Source: Acidobacteriaceae bacterium (GTDB lineage Bacteria > Acidobacteriota > Terriglobia > Terriglobales > Acidobacteriaceae). Taken from it: 64,000 bases of DNA. Position numbers and translations under genes: made by a program. The notes under the pieces were generated by a model. That model made no database searches and was not told the origin of the DNA. It saw nothing but the letters and a program-made list of their open reading frames with translations. Below, one piece after another: positions 8,375-16,437 of the stretch (positions are counted from its first letter, which is position 1; each line of letters begins with the position of its first letter). The stretch covers positions 124,001 through 188,000 of the forward strand of contig JAOAPC010000024.1 of NCBI GenBank assembly GCA_025462735.1, in the 5' to 3' direction.

Positions 8375-9007
8375 TTAGGCCGCTTGCCCGCTCTTGGCCG
8401 CTTCAGGGCCGTTGGTCCGGGCCCAGGTGTAGTGAATTCGGTGGATCACGGTAATTGTCGATAGGACAGCAATTATCCATAGCACGGGCGCCATACGGTT
8501 GAAGAGGGCGCCGATGATCACCAATACCAGGCGCTCCGGTCGCTCCATGAATCCCACCCGACAAGAACCGATGAGCGACTCCGCACGGGCGCGAGTGTAG
8601 CTGACCATGATGGCGCTGACCATCACGAAGGCAGTTAGGAAGACATAAAACAAACGGTCGCCGCGGGCAAAGAAAACCAACAGGCCAAAAAATTGCGATT
8701 CATCGCTGTAACGGTCGATAACGGAGTCGAAGAATGCCCCGAAACGCGTGACGCGGTTTTGGGCTCGCGCCACTTCGCCGTCCACGAGATCGAAGAAGCC
8801 GGAGCCGATGATAATCAGCCCCGCATAGAAAAACATGCGCTGCTGGTTTTCCGCGGTGGCGTAGCCGAACAGGAAGGCGGCCCAGGCATTCACCACTAGT
8901 CCCATGAACGTCAACACATTGGGATTGATTTTGGTCAGCGCGAGCCAGCGGACAATCGTCCTCAGCAAAACAGCGCAACCGCGGCCGAAAGCGCTAGTCC
9001 AAGTCAT
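8375..9007 (-). CDS. CDP-alcohol phosphatidyltransferase
   Basis: A 210-residue integral membrane enzyme with the complete CDP-alcohol phosphotransferase signature: D73, D76-G77, A80-R81, G90, D94 and D98 in DLVDGEVARAQ and RFGAFFDSVID. These residues bind the metal ions that transfer a phosphatidyl group from CDP-diacylglycerol to an alcohol. About five or six hydrophobic helices follow. The acceptor (glycerol phosphate, inositol phosphate or other) cannot be told from the sequence; the length and motif suit PgsA-, PssA- or inositol-phosphate-synthase-like members. It lies downstream of greA on the same strand, 95 bp away. Confidence 0.85.
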   Translation of the reverse strand: MTWTSAFGRGCAVLLRTIVRWLALTKINPNVLTFMGLVVNAWAAFLFGYATAENQQRMFFYAGLIIIGSGFFDLVDGEVARAQNRVTRFGAFFDSVIDRYSDESQFFGLLVFFARGDRLFYVFLTAFVMVSAIMVSYTRARAESLIGSCRVGFMERPERLVLVIIGALFNRMAPVLWIIAVLSTITVIHRIHYTWARTNGPEAAKSGQAA

Positions 9008-9102
9008 GATCTTTGTAAGTGTAAGCCTGTAATTAAGGCTCGGCTTGGGGCAAGGCCTATTTTAAAAACAAAGCCGAAGAAGCCCGTGCCACTTCGAACT
9101 TT

Positions 9103-9579
9103 TTATCCTGCTGCTGCCCCGTGAATTGTGGTAAGGCTCAAAATCTCTAGTTCCCGTTTGCCGTTCGGAGTCACCACAATCGCGGATTCTCCAACTTTCT
9201 TATTCAACAGCGCGCGCCCAATCGGCGAAGTTGTCGAAATTTTCCCCGCCCCTCCATCCGACTCTTCGCTGGTAACGAGGTTATACTCAACTTCCTCGTT
9301 TTTAGTACTGTCGAAAACTTTCACCGTCGAGCCCAGGCCAACTCTGTCTTTGGGAATATTATTCATGTTGACCATCGATAAATCAGCTAGACGCTTGCCG
9401 AGCTGGCGAACACGGGCTTTCACAAACTCCTGGCGCTGTTTGGCCATGTGATACTCGGCGTTCTCGCTCAGGTCTCCCAGGGCTGCGGCCTTCTTTATTT
9501 CTTTGGGCAGTTCATGGATAAGTTCGTGTTCGAGCGCGTCGATCTCGTCCTGCAACTTTCTTTTGATCTGCTCGGTCAT
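9103..9579 (-). CDS. greA: Transcription elongation factor GreA
   Basis: A 158-residue GreA with both domains: an N-terminal coiled coil (about 1-75, with LGDLSENAEYHMAKQ at the tip region where the acidic D/E pair enters the RNA polymerase channel) and a C-terminal FKBP-like domain (about 80-155, SPIGRALLNKKVGESAIVVTPNG). GreA stimulates cleavage of backtracked RNA in stalled polymerase. Length and motifs match the family well. The start ATG 9579 has no ribosome site but a TATAAT lies just 9 nt upstream, so the message may be leaderless. Confidence 0.95.
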   Translation of the reverse strand: MTEQIKRKLQDEIDALEHELIHELPKEIKKAAALGDLSENAEYHMAKQRQEFVKARVRQLGKRLADLSMVNMNNIPKDRVGLGSTVKVFDSTKNEEVEYNLVTSEESDGGAGKISTTSPIGRALLNKKVGESAIVVTPNGKRELEILSLTTIHGAAAG

Positions 9580-9588
9580 CGTGGTCGA

Positions 9589-9594
9589 ATTATA
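9589..9594 (-). promoter_or_regulatory. Likely -10 element of greA
   Basis: A perfect TATAAT on the minus strand ends 9 nt before the greA ATG with no Shine-Dalgarno in between, implying transcription starts at or within about 3 nt of the start codon. No good -35 match is seen. Confidence 0.4.
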
Positions 9595-9833
9595 AACCGT
9601 TGGGGCCTAACAGCTTTATGGCACTCAAGTACTTGCCGTGAATTTCAGCGAGTGCCCAACTCACTATCTGCAAAATCGTTTATTTTCTGTTGGCGGGGAG
9701 AGAGGAACCGACGGCCCCGCTCTAAATGTGTCTCGGCAAGTAGTTGATAATACAAGGGCAGCGATCCGGGTGATTGTTAAACCCCGGTGCTTCAGATAGA
9801 ATAAGGTTCTGTTCGCGGCGGGCTGTTCCTCGT

Positions 9834-10373
9834 ATGAGCCTCAACGGTAGCGGCGATTTCCACATTGGTGACCGGGTCGTTTATCCGAATCATGGAGTGG
9901 GAATCATTGAACAAGTCGGCAGCCGCACCCTCGGCCAGCAGGTCGAGAAGTACTACCTCCTCAACATCAAATCCAGCAATCTGAAGGTTACCGTCCCGTT
10001 TCATAGCGTGGGCGCCGTAGGTTTGCGTCGCGTGGTGCGAAATGGAGAGATCCAGAAGATTCTGGATTACCTCTCAGACGGAAATGGCGACAGCTCCACG
10101 GACTGGAAAGATCGCTTCAAGGAAAACTCCGATCGCATGCGCACCGGCTCTTTACTGGAAGTGGCTGCAGTGCTGAAGAGCCTTTTGGTCCTTCGAGAGA
10201 CGAAGGGTCTATCGTTCCGCGAAAAGAAAATGCTCGAACGTGCGCGTTATCTCCTGGTAAGCGAACTCGCGATGGCAAGAAATTGCGAAGAGGCCAGCGT
10301 CGAGGAGATTCTCGACAAGGCGCTCTCCAAAACCAACCTGAAGTTCCCCGAAGCCACCGAACTGCAATCCTAG
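9834..10373 (+). CDS. CarD-family transcriptional regulator
   Basis: A 179-residue protein with the CarD/CdnL architecture: an N-terminal Tudor-like RNA-polymerase interaction domain (about 8-65: IGDRVVYPNHGVGIIEQV, YYLLNIKSSNLKVTVP) and a C-terminal helical domain (about 70-170: LSFREKKMLERARYLLVSELAMA). Such proteins bind the RNA polymerase beta subunit and stabilise open complexes at housekeeping promoters. I start at ATG 9834, where homology begins; an in-frame codon at 9774 would add 20 unconserved residues. It is convergent with the AI-2E transporter gene, the stops being about 10 bp apart. Confidence 0.9.
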   Translation: MSLNGSGDFHIGDRVVYPNHGVGIIEQVGSRTLGQQVEKYYLLNIKSSNLKVTVPFHSVGAVGLRRVVRNGEIQKILDYLSDGNGDSSTDWKDRFKENSDRMRTGSLLEVAAVLKSLLVLRETKGLSFREKKMLERARYLLVSELAMARNCEEASVEEILDKALSKTNLKFPEATELQS

Positions 10374-10382
10374 GCACGATTT

Positions 10383-11519
10383 TTAATGCGCGTCTCCATT
10401 TGGAGGCTGCTCTCCGCCTAGCCACGCCCCAAACGGTTTGAGCGGCTCCACGTGGTCAAACACGATCTTCATGCCGGCAGTGATTGGGATCGCCAGAATC
10501 AGTCCAGCCGCTCCCCAGAGCCATCCCCAAATCAATAGGGCGAGTGTTACGGTGAGCGGATTAAGACGCAAGCGTCCGCCGATAATCTTCGGATAAAGCA
10601 CGTTAATCGAGACGATATGCAGGGTAAAAACCGTGGCTACAATCCAAACCACCTTCACCACAGAAAGATGGCCTATTCCGAGGAATATGGGGGGCAACAA
10701 AGCGATCAGGACACCAAGGTAGGGAACCAGGCTCAAGAATCCACTGAAGAATCCCGCGAAATAGAAAAACTGTATATGGAGTACTCCGAAAATAACCGTG
10801 CTTACACCACCGATGACCAGACCAATCACAAGATTCCCTACCATGAAGTTGCGTATCATGCTGGAAATTAATCCCATGGTCACATATGCTGCGCGCCTGT
10901 TTTCGGGAGCGACCAATCCCAGGGTTGCCTTGCGGGCATGCTCCTGCCAAGTCAGCATGAAGAAGACCAGGAACGGGATAAATGAGGCCGCGAGCACGCC
11001 TTGCCACACGGATCCGAATCCGCGAGTTAGCAGGTCGGCCCAGTTCGTGCTCTGTCGGATTTTTACCGTCCCTTTCTCCGGAGCGGGGTTCAGGGCCTCG
11101 AGACTTTGCGCCTTGCGGGTCAACTTCGCAAAATCCTGCCGAATTTCCGAAGAGTGTTTGGGCAATTCCTCCAAAAGATTCGAGGCCTTGTTGATGCCCA
11201 GATAAGTTAGCCCGAATATGGCCGCGAGCATAAGTAGTACGGCAAGGGCGGCAGCCCCCGACCGGGGAATGCGCAACCTGGTAAACAGATCGGCGACAGG
11301 ATCGAGAATGAAAGCTATGAGTACAGAAACCAGAATCACCACCAGGGTTTCCTGCGCGAAGTAGCAGATGGCAAGAATCGTCGCGATCCCCATCACGGTG
11401 AGCGCCCAGGTTCCATCCTCCGAGCGTGGGCGCGCGACCGATGGCCCACGAGGAGGACCGTCCGGCGCCGCCTCTTTTGCTTCCCTCTTGTTTTCCATCT
11501 TCGTAATTGTTTGCGCCAT
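10383..11519 (-). CDS. AI-2E family transporter
   Basis: A 378-residue polytopic membrane protein of the AI-2E/TqsA/PerM family with about eight hydrophobic helices, the conserved central FIPFLVFFMLTW segment and the C-terminal PKIIGGRLRLNPLTVTLALLIWGWLWG, which is diagnostic of the family. Members export autoinducer-2 or act as Na+/H+ antiporters; the substrate here is unknown. A charged cytoplasmic N-terminus (about 1-45) precedes the first helix. Start choices are ATG 11519 or the in-frame ATG 11498; I keep the first. It is divergent from ruvX, the two starts being only about 12 bp apart. Confidence 0.85.
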   Translation of the reverse strand: MAQTITKMENKREAKEAAPDGPPRGPSVARPRSEDGTWALTVMGIATILAICYFAQETLVVILVSVLIAFILDPVADLFTRLRIPRSGAAALAVLLMLAAIFGLTYLGINKASNLLEELPKHSSEIRQDFAKLTRKAQSLEALNPAPEKGTVKIRQSTNWADLLTRGFGSVWQGVLAASFIPFLVFFMLTWQEHARKATLGLVAPENRRAAYVTMGLISSMIRNFMVGNLVIGLVIGGVSTVIFGVLHIQFFYFAGFFSGFLSLVPYLGVLIALLPPIFLGIGHLSVVKVVWIVATVFTLHIVSINVLYPKIIGGRLRLNPLTVTLALLIWGWLWGAAGLILAIPITAGMKIVFDHVEPLKPFGAWLGGEQPPNGDAH

Positions 11520-11524
11520 ATAAT
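11519..11524 (+). promoter_or_regulatory. Likely -10 element of ruvX
   Basis: A perfect TATAAT lies 6 nt before the ATG at 11531 with only CCCAGC between, so the ruvX message should start at the A of the start codon. It overlaps the start region of the divergent AI-2E gene. A -35 match is not evident. Confidence 0.45.
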
Positions 11525-11530
11525 CCCAGC

Positions 11531-11980
11531 ATGGACCCCGATAGCCCGCTGAAGCCGCGAGTCCTGGGCTTAGATGTCGGTTCAAAGACTATCGGGATGG
11601 CCATTTCTGATCCGCTAGGCTTTACAGCCCAGGGGCTGACGACTGTACGAAGGAAGAACAAACGGCTGGATTTCGAACAGCTTAATAAGATCATCGCCGA
11701 GTACCAAGTGTCCGAGATCGTCGTCGGCTATCCGCTTCGCCTGAGCGGAATTGAAGGCATTCAGTCGGGGAAAATGCAGCTTTTTGCCGAAGAACTGCGA
11801 AAGAAATTCGCTCTACCGGTCCATTTGTGGGACGAGCGGCTCACTTCAAGCCAAGCCAACCGCATTCTGCGCGAATCCGAGATCTCGATCAAGAAACGCG
11901 GCGAGGCCGTCGACCGTATGGCGGCAGTCTTGATCCTGCAAAGCTGGATGGAAGCGAGAAGCGCACCGGTTGACCCGTAG
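11531..11980 (+). CDS. ruvX: Putative pre-16S rRNA nuclease / Holliday junction resolvase-like RuvX (YqgF)
   Basis: A 149-residue RNase H-fold nuclease. It shows the family's LGLDVGSKTIGMAISD with the first catalytic Asp, EIVVGYPL with the conserved Glu, LWDERLTS with the second Asp and the C-terminal DRMAAVLILQ segment with the last. In E. coli the enzyme processes the 5' end of 16S rRNA; a resolvase role has also been proposed. Start ATG 11531 fits family length and the adjacent -10; an in-frame ATG at 11507 lies upstream of that promoter. The EamA gene follows after 45 bp. Confidence 0.92.
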   Translation: MDPDSPLKPRVLGLDVGSKTIGMAISDPLGFTAQGLTTVRRKNKRLDFEQLNKIIAEYQVSEIVVGYPLRLSGIEGIQSGKMQLFAEELRKKFALPVHLWDERLTSSQANRILRESEISIKKRGEAVDRMAAVLILQSWMEARSAPVDP

Positions 11981-12025
11981 CGGCCGGTCCGTAGCACGCA
12001 TGCTACTCTCGATTCTTACGATTAA

Positions 12026-12871
12026 ATGCCTGGCACCGCACAATTCGCGTCCATTCTCTACGCTCTCGGCGCGTTCTTCAGTTGGGGCATTAGCGATTTT
12101 GTCGGCGGTTACGCGGCGCGGCGATTTAATTCCTTTTACCTGGCGGCGCTGGGACACCTGAGCGGCACGGCGTTGATGGCCGGGTTGGCGTTATCGAATC
12201 ACGAAGTTCTTCCTCCGCTCTCGCATCTGCGTTGGGCATTCCTCGCTGGAGCTTGTGGCGGAGTCTCGCTGGCGCTTTTTTATCGCGCGTTGTCTAAGGG
12301 CAACATGGGGTTGGCAGCGCCGGTTTCGGCGGTGCTGGGCGCAGCGCTTCCAGTGGGATTCGGGATGTTTACCGAGGGACTCCCCAAGGCCTTGCCCATT
12401 GGAGGATTCATATTGGCCCTGGCGGGAATTTGGCTGGTGTCGCGCCCCGAAGACGGCCGCCGGCCAGAGGGCGTGGCCCTGGCGATGATTGCAGGGTTTG
12501 GGTTCGCTTTGTTCTTCATATTTATTAAACAGGCAGGGAACGGTGCGGCGTTGTGGATTGCGGCAAGTTCGCGCGGGTCTGCGCTGCTGGCCGCTGGCGC
12601 TATCACTCTGATCGGCAGAAAGTTTTCGCCGTCCTACCCACTTGGCTACGGACTAGCCTTGCTCGCCGGATGCATTGACGTGACTGGAACATTTCTTTTC
12701 ATTCGCGCCAGCCAGACGGGAAGACTCGACACGGCTGTAATTTTGAGTTCGCTCTACCCCGCGCTCACCGTGTTGCTAGCCCGCTTTTTTCTAAAAGAGC
12801 ATTTCACACGTTGGAAAACTGTGGGCATGGTTGCGACGCTGGTAGCGGTGCCGATGATTGCGGCCGGGTAG
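12026..12871 (+). CDS. EamA/DMT-superfamily transporter
   Basis: A 281-residue membrane protein of about ten hydrophobic helices arranged as two EamA repeats (about 5-137 and 147-280), each ending with the typical pattern (GLAAPVSAVLGAALPVGFGMF; TAVILSSLYPALTVLLARFFLKEHFTRWKTVGMV). DMT permeases export small metabolites such as amino acids across the inner membrane. Substrate cannot be inferred. The gene follows ruvX after 45 bp and may share its transcript. Confidence 0.85.
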   Translation: MPGTAQFASILYALGAFFSWGISDFVGGYAARRFNSFYLAALGHLSGTALMAGLALSNHEVLPPLSHLRWAFLAGACGGVSLALFYRALSKGNMGLAAPVSAVLGAALPVGFGMFTEGLPKALPIGGFILALAGIWLVSRPEDGRRPEGVALAMIAGFGFALFFIFIKQAGNGAALWIAASSRGSALLAAGAITLIGRKFSPSYPLGYGLALLAGCIDVTGTFLFIRASQTGRLDTAVILSSLYPALTVLLARFFLKEHFTRWKTVGMVATLVAVPMIAAG

Positions 12872-12933
12872 GGGGCGCCCAATGTGGCATTCTACTGTGG
12901 TTATTAGTGAAGGCGCGAACCAAGTGAGATAGT

Positions 12934-12984
12934 GGAGGCACGGGGCGCCTGTGCTGAGCGAAGCCGAAGCATCCTCGCCCGTGC
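12934..12984. repeat. TGAGCGAAGCCGAAG repeat, intergenic copy
   Basis: A 51-bp tract running GGAGGCACGGGGCGCCTGTG, then CTGAGCGAAGCCGAAG, then CATCCTCGCCCGTGC. It is the reverse complement, with one extra G, of the 50 bp at 13518-13567 that lie inside the downstream ABC ATPase gene. Related copies occur near 19311 and at 56282-56323. Confidence 0.85.
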
Positions 12985-13129
12985 GCGTGACCGGCGCAGC
13001 CATTTACCTACGATTTATTCTGCCCAGCTTGGTGGTGCAACTGTGGAAGAGCGGCCATTCATGGCCGCGTAAGCATCTGTCGTCCGATCAAGCGGGCTTC
13101 AGCCCGGACGAAGCTGCTACCATCCTCTC

Positions 13130-14056
13130 GTGGCTCTGGTTGAAATCCGCAATCTGACAAAAGTCTTCCCGCAGGGCGAATCTGTCTTCAGCGGTCCACG
13201 GTCCGAAGTTCACGCCGTGGACGATATCTCGCTAGACATTCACGCTGGCGAGACTCTGGGCTTGGTGGGCGAGTCCGGCTCGGGCAAGAGCACGCTGGGA
13301 CGGCTGGCGCAACGGCTGATTGAGCCAACTTCGGGCAGCGTGCGATTCGACGGCCATGATCTGCTTCGCGCCAGCCACAGCGAGTTGCGCCGCCTGCGCC
13401 GCCACATGCAGATTATTTTTCAGGATCCCTTTAGCTCGCTCGATCCCCGCATGCGCGTGGAAGATTTGGTCGCTGAGCCGCTGGTAATTCACAAGCATGT
13501 GGTTGAGCCAGTCGCAAGCACGGGCGAGGATGCTTCGGCTTCGCTCAGCACAGGCGCCCGTGCCTCCACGAGCTCAACTTATGGAGCTAGGGATGCTCGC
13601 GTAACCCCAACTCATGGAGGTACGGGCGCCCTGGCCCGTACTAAATCTTCGATCAACTCTCAGGTCGCAGGACTTCTAAAAGCAGTCGGCCTCGACTCGT
13701 CCGCCATGCCTCGTTTTCCGCACGAATTCAGCGGAGGCCAGCGCCAGCGCATTGTGATCGCCCGTGCCCTGGCCTTGCGCCCGAAGTTTATCGTTTGCGA
13801 TGAGCCGGTTTCCGCACTCGACGTCAGCGTTGGCGCGCAAATTGTAAATTTGTTGGCACGGCTGCAACGCGACTTCGGACTAACCTACTTATTCATCTCG
13901 CACTCGATGCCGGTGGTGCGTTATCTCTCAACGCGAATTGCGGTGATGTACCGCGGCAAGATCGTCGAGATCAATTCCGCCGATAACATTACTGAGAATC
14001 CGCAGCATCCGTATACGAAGACCTTACTTCAGGCCACGCCGGAAATCGCGGTTTGA
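13130..14056 (+). CDS. Oligopeptide/dipeptide-type ABC transporter ATP-binding protein with repeat-derived insertion
   Basis: A 308-residue ATPase of the OppF/DppF type. Walker A is GESGSGKST (47-55), the Q-loop Gln98 lies in [14 protein letters not shown], the signature is FSGGQRQR (200-207), Walker B/D-loop is [13 protein letters not shown] and the H-loop His258 is in ISHSMPVV. Residues about 130-174, between Q-loop and signature, are a low-complexity Ala/Ser/Thr/Gly segment encoded by dispersed repeats and absent from the family's usual helical domain. Reading frame is kept. No permease or solute-binding gene is adjacent. Start is GTG 13130; TACCAT lies 6 nt before it. OppF-like role is inferred; activity with this insertion is uncertain. 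Confidence 0.8.
   Translation: MALVEIRNLTKVFPQGESVFSGPRSEVHAVDDISLDIHAGETLGLVGESGSGKSTLGRLAQRLIEPTSGSVRFDGHDLLRASHSELRRLRRHMQIIFQDPFSSLDPRMRVEDLVAEPLVIHKHVVEPVASTGEDASASLSTGARASTSSTYGARDARVTPTHGGTGALARTKSSINSQVAGLLKAVGLDSSAMPRFPHEFSGGQRQRIVIARALALRPKFIVCDEPVSALDVSVGAQIVNLLARLQRDFGLTYLFISHSMPVVRYLSTRIAVMYRGKIVEINSADNITENPQHPYTKTLLQATPEIAV
13518..13650. repeat. Dispersed-repeat insertion inside the Opp-type ATPase gene
   Basis: The first 50 bp (13518-13567) are the inverted copy of the intergenic repeat at 12934-12984; the remainder (to about 13650) holds further palindrome-like pieces such as ACTTATGGAGCTAGGGATG and AACTCATGGAGGTACGGGCG. It adds about 44 codons without a stop. Confidence 0.8.
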
Positions 14057-14058
14057 TC

Positions 14059-14082
14059 GTGTGGAGCGGATGCCCCGTCCGC
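14059..14082. repeat. GTGTGGAGCGGA...CCGTCCGC hairpin repeat
   Basis: A short GC-rich hairpin just after the ATPase stop codon. A close relative (GTGTGGGGCGGACACC then CTCGTCCGC) lies at 17205-17229 just after the ABC-2 permease gene, so it is a small dispersed family placed at gene ends. Confidence 0.5.
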
Positions 14083-14161
14083 TTAGGTTCCACGAATCGC
14101 TCATTCGACATCGATCATCTCCGCGGTTTATCCTTCAAACCTCGTACAAACAGGAGGGCTC

Positions 14162-14671
14162 ATGAAGCTCGCAATTCTGATCTTGAGTTTGGTGTCCGCC
14201 GCCGCCGCGCAATCCAAGTCACCGGTTTCCGACGTCCTGCGCGAGATGCTCGGCGGTCGTGAAAAGAACACGGTCGGTGCTTTCGAAGAGATGCCGGCGG
14301 ACAAGTATGAATACAAGCCTACTCCCGACCAGATGACGTTCGGCCATCTGGCAGCGCACATCGTCGAGGGAAATTACTATTTCTGTGCAAATGCCGGCGA
14401 TGTTCCGCAACCAAAAACTGAGGAGTTGAAGGGAACCGAGGGCAAAGACAAGCTCGTGGCCGCGGTCAAAGCGTCGTTCGCGTTCTGCCACACGGCGCTC
14501 GAGAAAGCCGACGACTCCAAAATGAGCAGCGACATCAAATGGTTCGACGGCAAACCAAAAGCGCGGGCCTGGGCATTTCTGGGATTAGCCAGCAGCTGGG
14601 CTGACCATTACGGATTGGCCGCCATGTATTTACGACTAAATGGACTGTTGCCGCCGTCGGCGAAGAAATAA
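14162..14671 (+). CDS. Secreted DinB-superfamily protein
   Basis: A 169-residue protein with a short signal peptide (1-17, ending AAAAQ) and a DinB-like four-helix bundle. The metal-binding His pattern of the superfamily is present: a first His in FGHLAAHIVEGNYYF and the last in SWADHYGLAAMYLRLNGLLPP. DinB proteins bind Ni/Zn and some act as thiol transferases, but exported members are uncharacterised. The start is well set by CAGGAGG 5 nt before ATG 14162. No partner gene is evident. Confidence 0.75.
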   Translation: MKLAILILSLVSAAAAQSKSPVSDVLREMLGGREKNTVGAFEEMPADKYEYKPTPDQMTFGHLAAHIVEGNYYFCANAGDVPQPKTEELKGTEGKDKLVAAVKASFAFCHTALEKADDSKMSSDIKWFDGKPKARAWAFLGLASSWADHYGLAAMYLRLNGLLPPSAKK

Positions 14672-14730
14672 TCGCTTCTGTTTTTTCGACGCTTCCGAGT
14701 TTCTTAACGCCGCTGCTGAGTTTCTTAAGA

Positions 14731-15312
14731 ATGACAAGCACGAGCATTGATGCGCCCGACTGGTCCACGATTCCCGCGCCCACTGACGATGGCGCCGCCG
14801 GGCACTTGACCGGAATGCGAGTTCCGTCCATCGCACTTCAATCGACCGACGGAACAAGCGTAGACCTGTCGTCTCTACCAGCGCGTGGGCGCGTTGTGGT
14901 GTATACGTACCCGCGCACCGGCAAGCCCGGAGTCCCGAATCCCGAAGGCTGGGACCTGATCCCAGGCGCCCGAGGTTGTACTCCGCAGACCTGCGCCTTT
15001 CGCGACCATTTTGCAGAGCTGAGGGCTCTCGGAGTCGATTATCTTTTCGGCCTTTCAACGCAAGGCCCCGCCTACCAGCGGGAGGCCGCAGAGCGCTTGC
15101 ACCTCCCGTTCACGATTCTCTCCGACGAATTGTTCGAACTAACTACAGCCTTGCGTCTGCCAACATTTGCAACCAGTGGCATGACACTGCTGAAGCGTTT
15201 AACCCTCGTGATCAACGACGGAGTGATTGAGCACGTCTTCTATCCGGTGTTCCCGCCAGACCGGAATGCAGACGAAGTCCTCGCTTGGCTGAAATCCAAT
15301 CCGCGAGTGTAA
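14731..15312 (+). CDS. Peroxiredoxin (AhpC/TSA-like)
   Basis: A 193-residue thioredoxin-fold protein. After VVVYTYPRTGKPG it carries RGCTPQTCAFRDHF, a peroxidatic-type Cys followed by a second Cys five residues later as in PrxQ/BCP enzymes, where the pair forms the disulfide after peroxide reduction. The loop between the beta-strand and the Cys is longer than in standard PrxQ, and the C-terminal half (VDYLFGLSTQGPAYQREAAERLHLPFTIL) is typical. It should be a cytoplasmic peroxide-reducing enzyme. It begins 60 bp after the DinB gene on the same strand. Confidence 0.8.
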   Translation: MTSTSIDAPDWSTIPAPTDDGAAGHLTGMRVPSIALQSTDGTSVDLSSLPARGRVVVYTYPRTGKPGVPNPEGWDLIPGARGCTPQTCAFRDHFAELRALGVDYLFGLSTQGPAYQREAAERLHLPFTILSDELFELTTALRLPTFATSGMTLLKRLTLVINDGVIEHVFYPVFPPDRNADEVLAWLKSNPRV

Positions 15313-15408
15313 GCGCAATTCCGCCACAGTTTCCCAGGATTGGTAATTCAGTGGGTACGTTATACTTCTCCGACTAGCTTCGGGTTCTAAGCACCCCCGG
15401 GATTCTTC

Positions 15409-16437
15409 ATGGCAATCGGTATCCGCACGTTAGATTTGCGCAAAATCTACAACTCCGCGCCGCCTTTTGCAGCGGGCGGAGTGTTAGTGCCGCGCTCGGC
15501 GGCGGCACCCGTCCCAAAGCCTGGAAAGCAATCTAAACCACAGATCGTCGCGCTCGATGGCATTTCCCTCCAGGTGGAAGGCGGGGAAATTTTCGGGCTT
15601 CTGGGTCCGAACGGCGCGGGCAAGTCGACCACAGTTGGCGTGCTCACCACGCGGGTGCGGCCCACCGAGGGTCAGGCGTGGATCGGCGATCACGATGTCT
15701 GGAAGGAACAGGCCGCGGTCAAACGGCTGATTGGAGTTGTGCCCCAGCGCCCGAACCTCGACTTTTCTTTGACCGCCAGCGAAATTCTGACCTTCCACGG
15801 CGCGTATTTCGGACTTAGCGCAAAAGAACGGAACCAGCGCGCTTCCGAGCTGCTCGAAAAGTTCAAGCTTACCGACCGCGCTAATCAGATGGTGCGCGGA
15901 TTTTCCGGCGGCATGATGCAGAGGCTTTCGATCGCCCGCGCCATGATGCACGACCCGCAGGTTTTATTTCTCGATGAGCCCAGCGCCGGACTCGATCCGC
16001 AGACGAGGATTCTGCTCTGGGAGATCATTCGCGAATACAACCAGGCCGGCAAAACCGTTCTGCTGACCACGCACAACATGGAAGAAGCCGATGCGCTCTG
16101 CCAACGGCTGGCGATCATCGATCATGGCCGGGTCATCGCAATCGACACGCCGGAAGGGCTGAAGGGCTCGATTCCTGGCGGATTTTTATTGCGCCTGCGA
16201 TTCGCGAAGCACACACTCGGCCTGCTGATGGGTCTGCAATCGCTTTCAGGTGTTAGGGAGGTGCGGTCAAACGACACGACCGGCGCCGACGTCTACGCCG
16301 ATCGCGGCGGCTCTCTGATTCCAGAAATTGCCAGCCTGGCCGCAACTACGGGCGCGGAACTAATGGACGTTCACATCTCCGAGCCCAGCCTGGAAAACTT
16401 GTTTCTGCACCACACTGGAAGGAGCCTGCGCGATTGA
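15409..16437 (+). CDS. ABC-2 exporter ATP-binding protein (DrrA-type)
   Basis: A 342-residue ATPase with Walker A GPNGAGKST (66-74), signature FSGGMMQRLS, Walker B VLFLDEPSAGLDPQT and H-loop TTHNME, all intact. It is the cytoplasmic motor of a DrrAB-like export system for drugs, lipids or polysaccharide. An unusual Pro/Ala/Lys-rich stretch (about 18-46) is inserted between the first two strands. The C-terminal domain (about 255-342) is the DrrA accessory region. Its stop overlaps the start of the permease gene by 4 bp, so the two are translated together. A TATACT lies about 45 bp upstream. Confidence 0.9.
   Translation: MAIGIRTLDLRKIYNSAPPFAAGGVLVPRSAAAPVPKPGKQSKPQIVALDGISLQVEGGEIFGLLGPNGAGKSTTVGVLTTRVRPTEGQAWIGDHDVWKEQAAVKRLIGVVPQRPNLDFSLTASEILTFHGAYFGLSAKERNQRASELLEKFKLTDRANQMVRGFSGGMMQRLSIARAMMHDPQVLFLDEPSAGLDPQTRILLWEIIREYNQAGKTVLLTTHNMEEADALCQRLAIIDHGRVIAIDTPEGLKGSIPGGFLLRLRFAKHTLGLLMGLQSLSGVREVRSNDTTGADVYADRGGSLIPEIASLAATTGAELMDVHISEPSLENLFLHHTGRSLRD

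Noticed and set aside
10603-11694. Long minus-strand frame overlapping the AI-2E transporter gene
   Set aside because: It is in another frame of the same strand as a clearly conserved transporter, and its translation lacks any family pattern.
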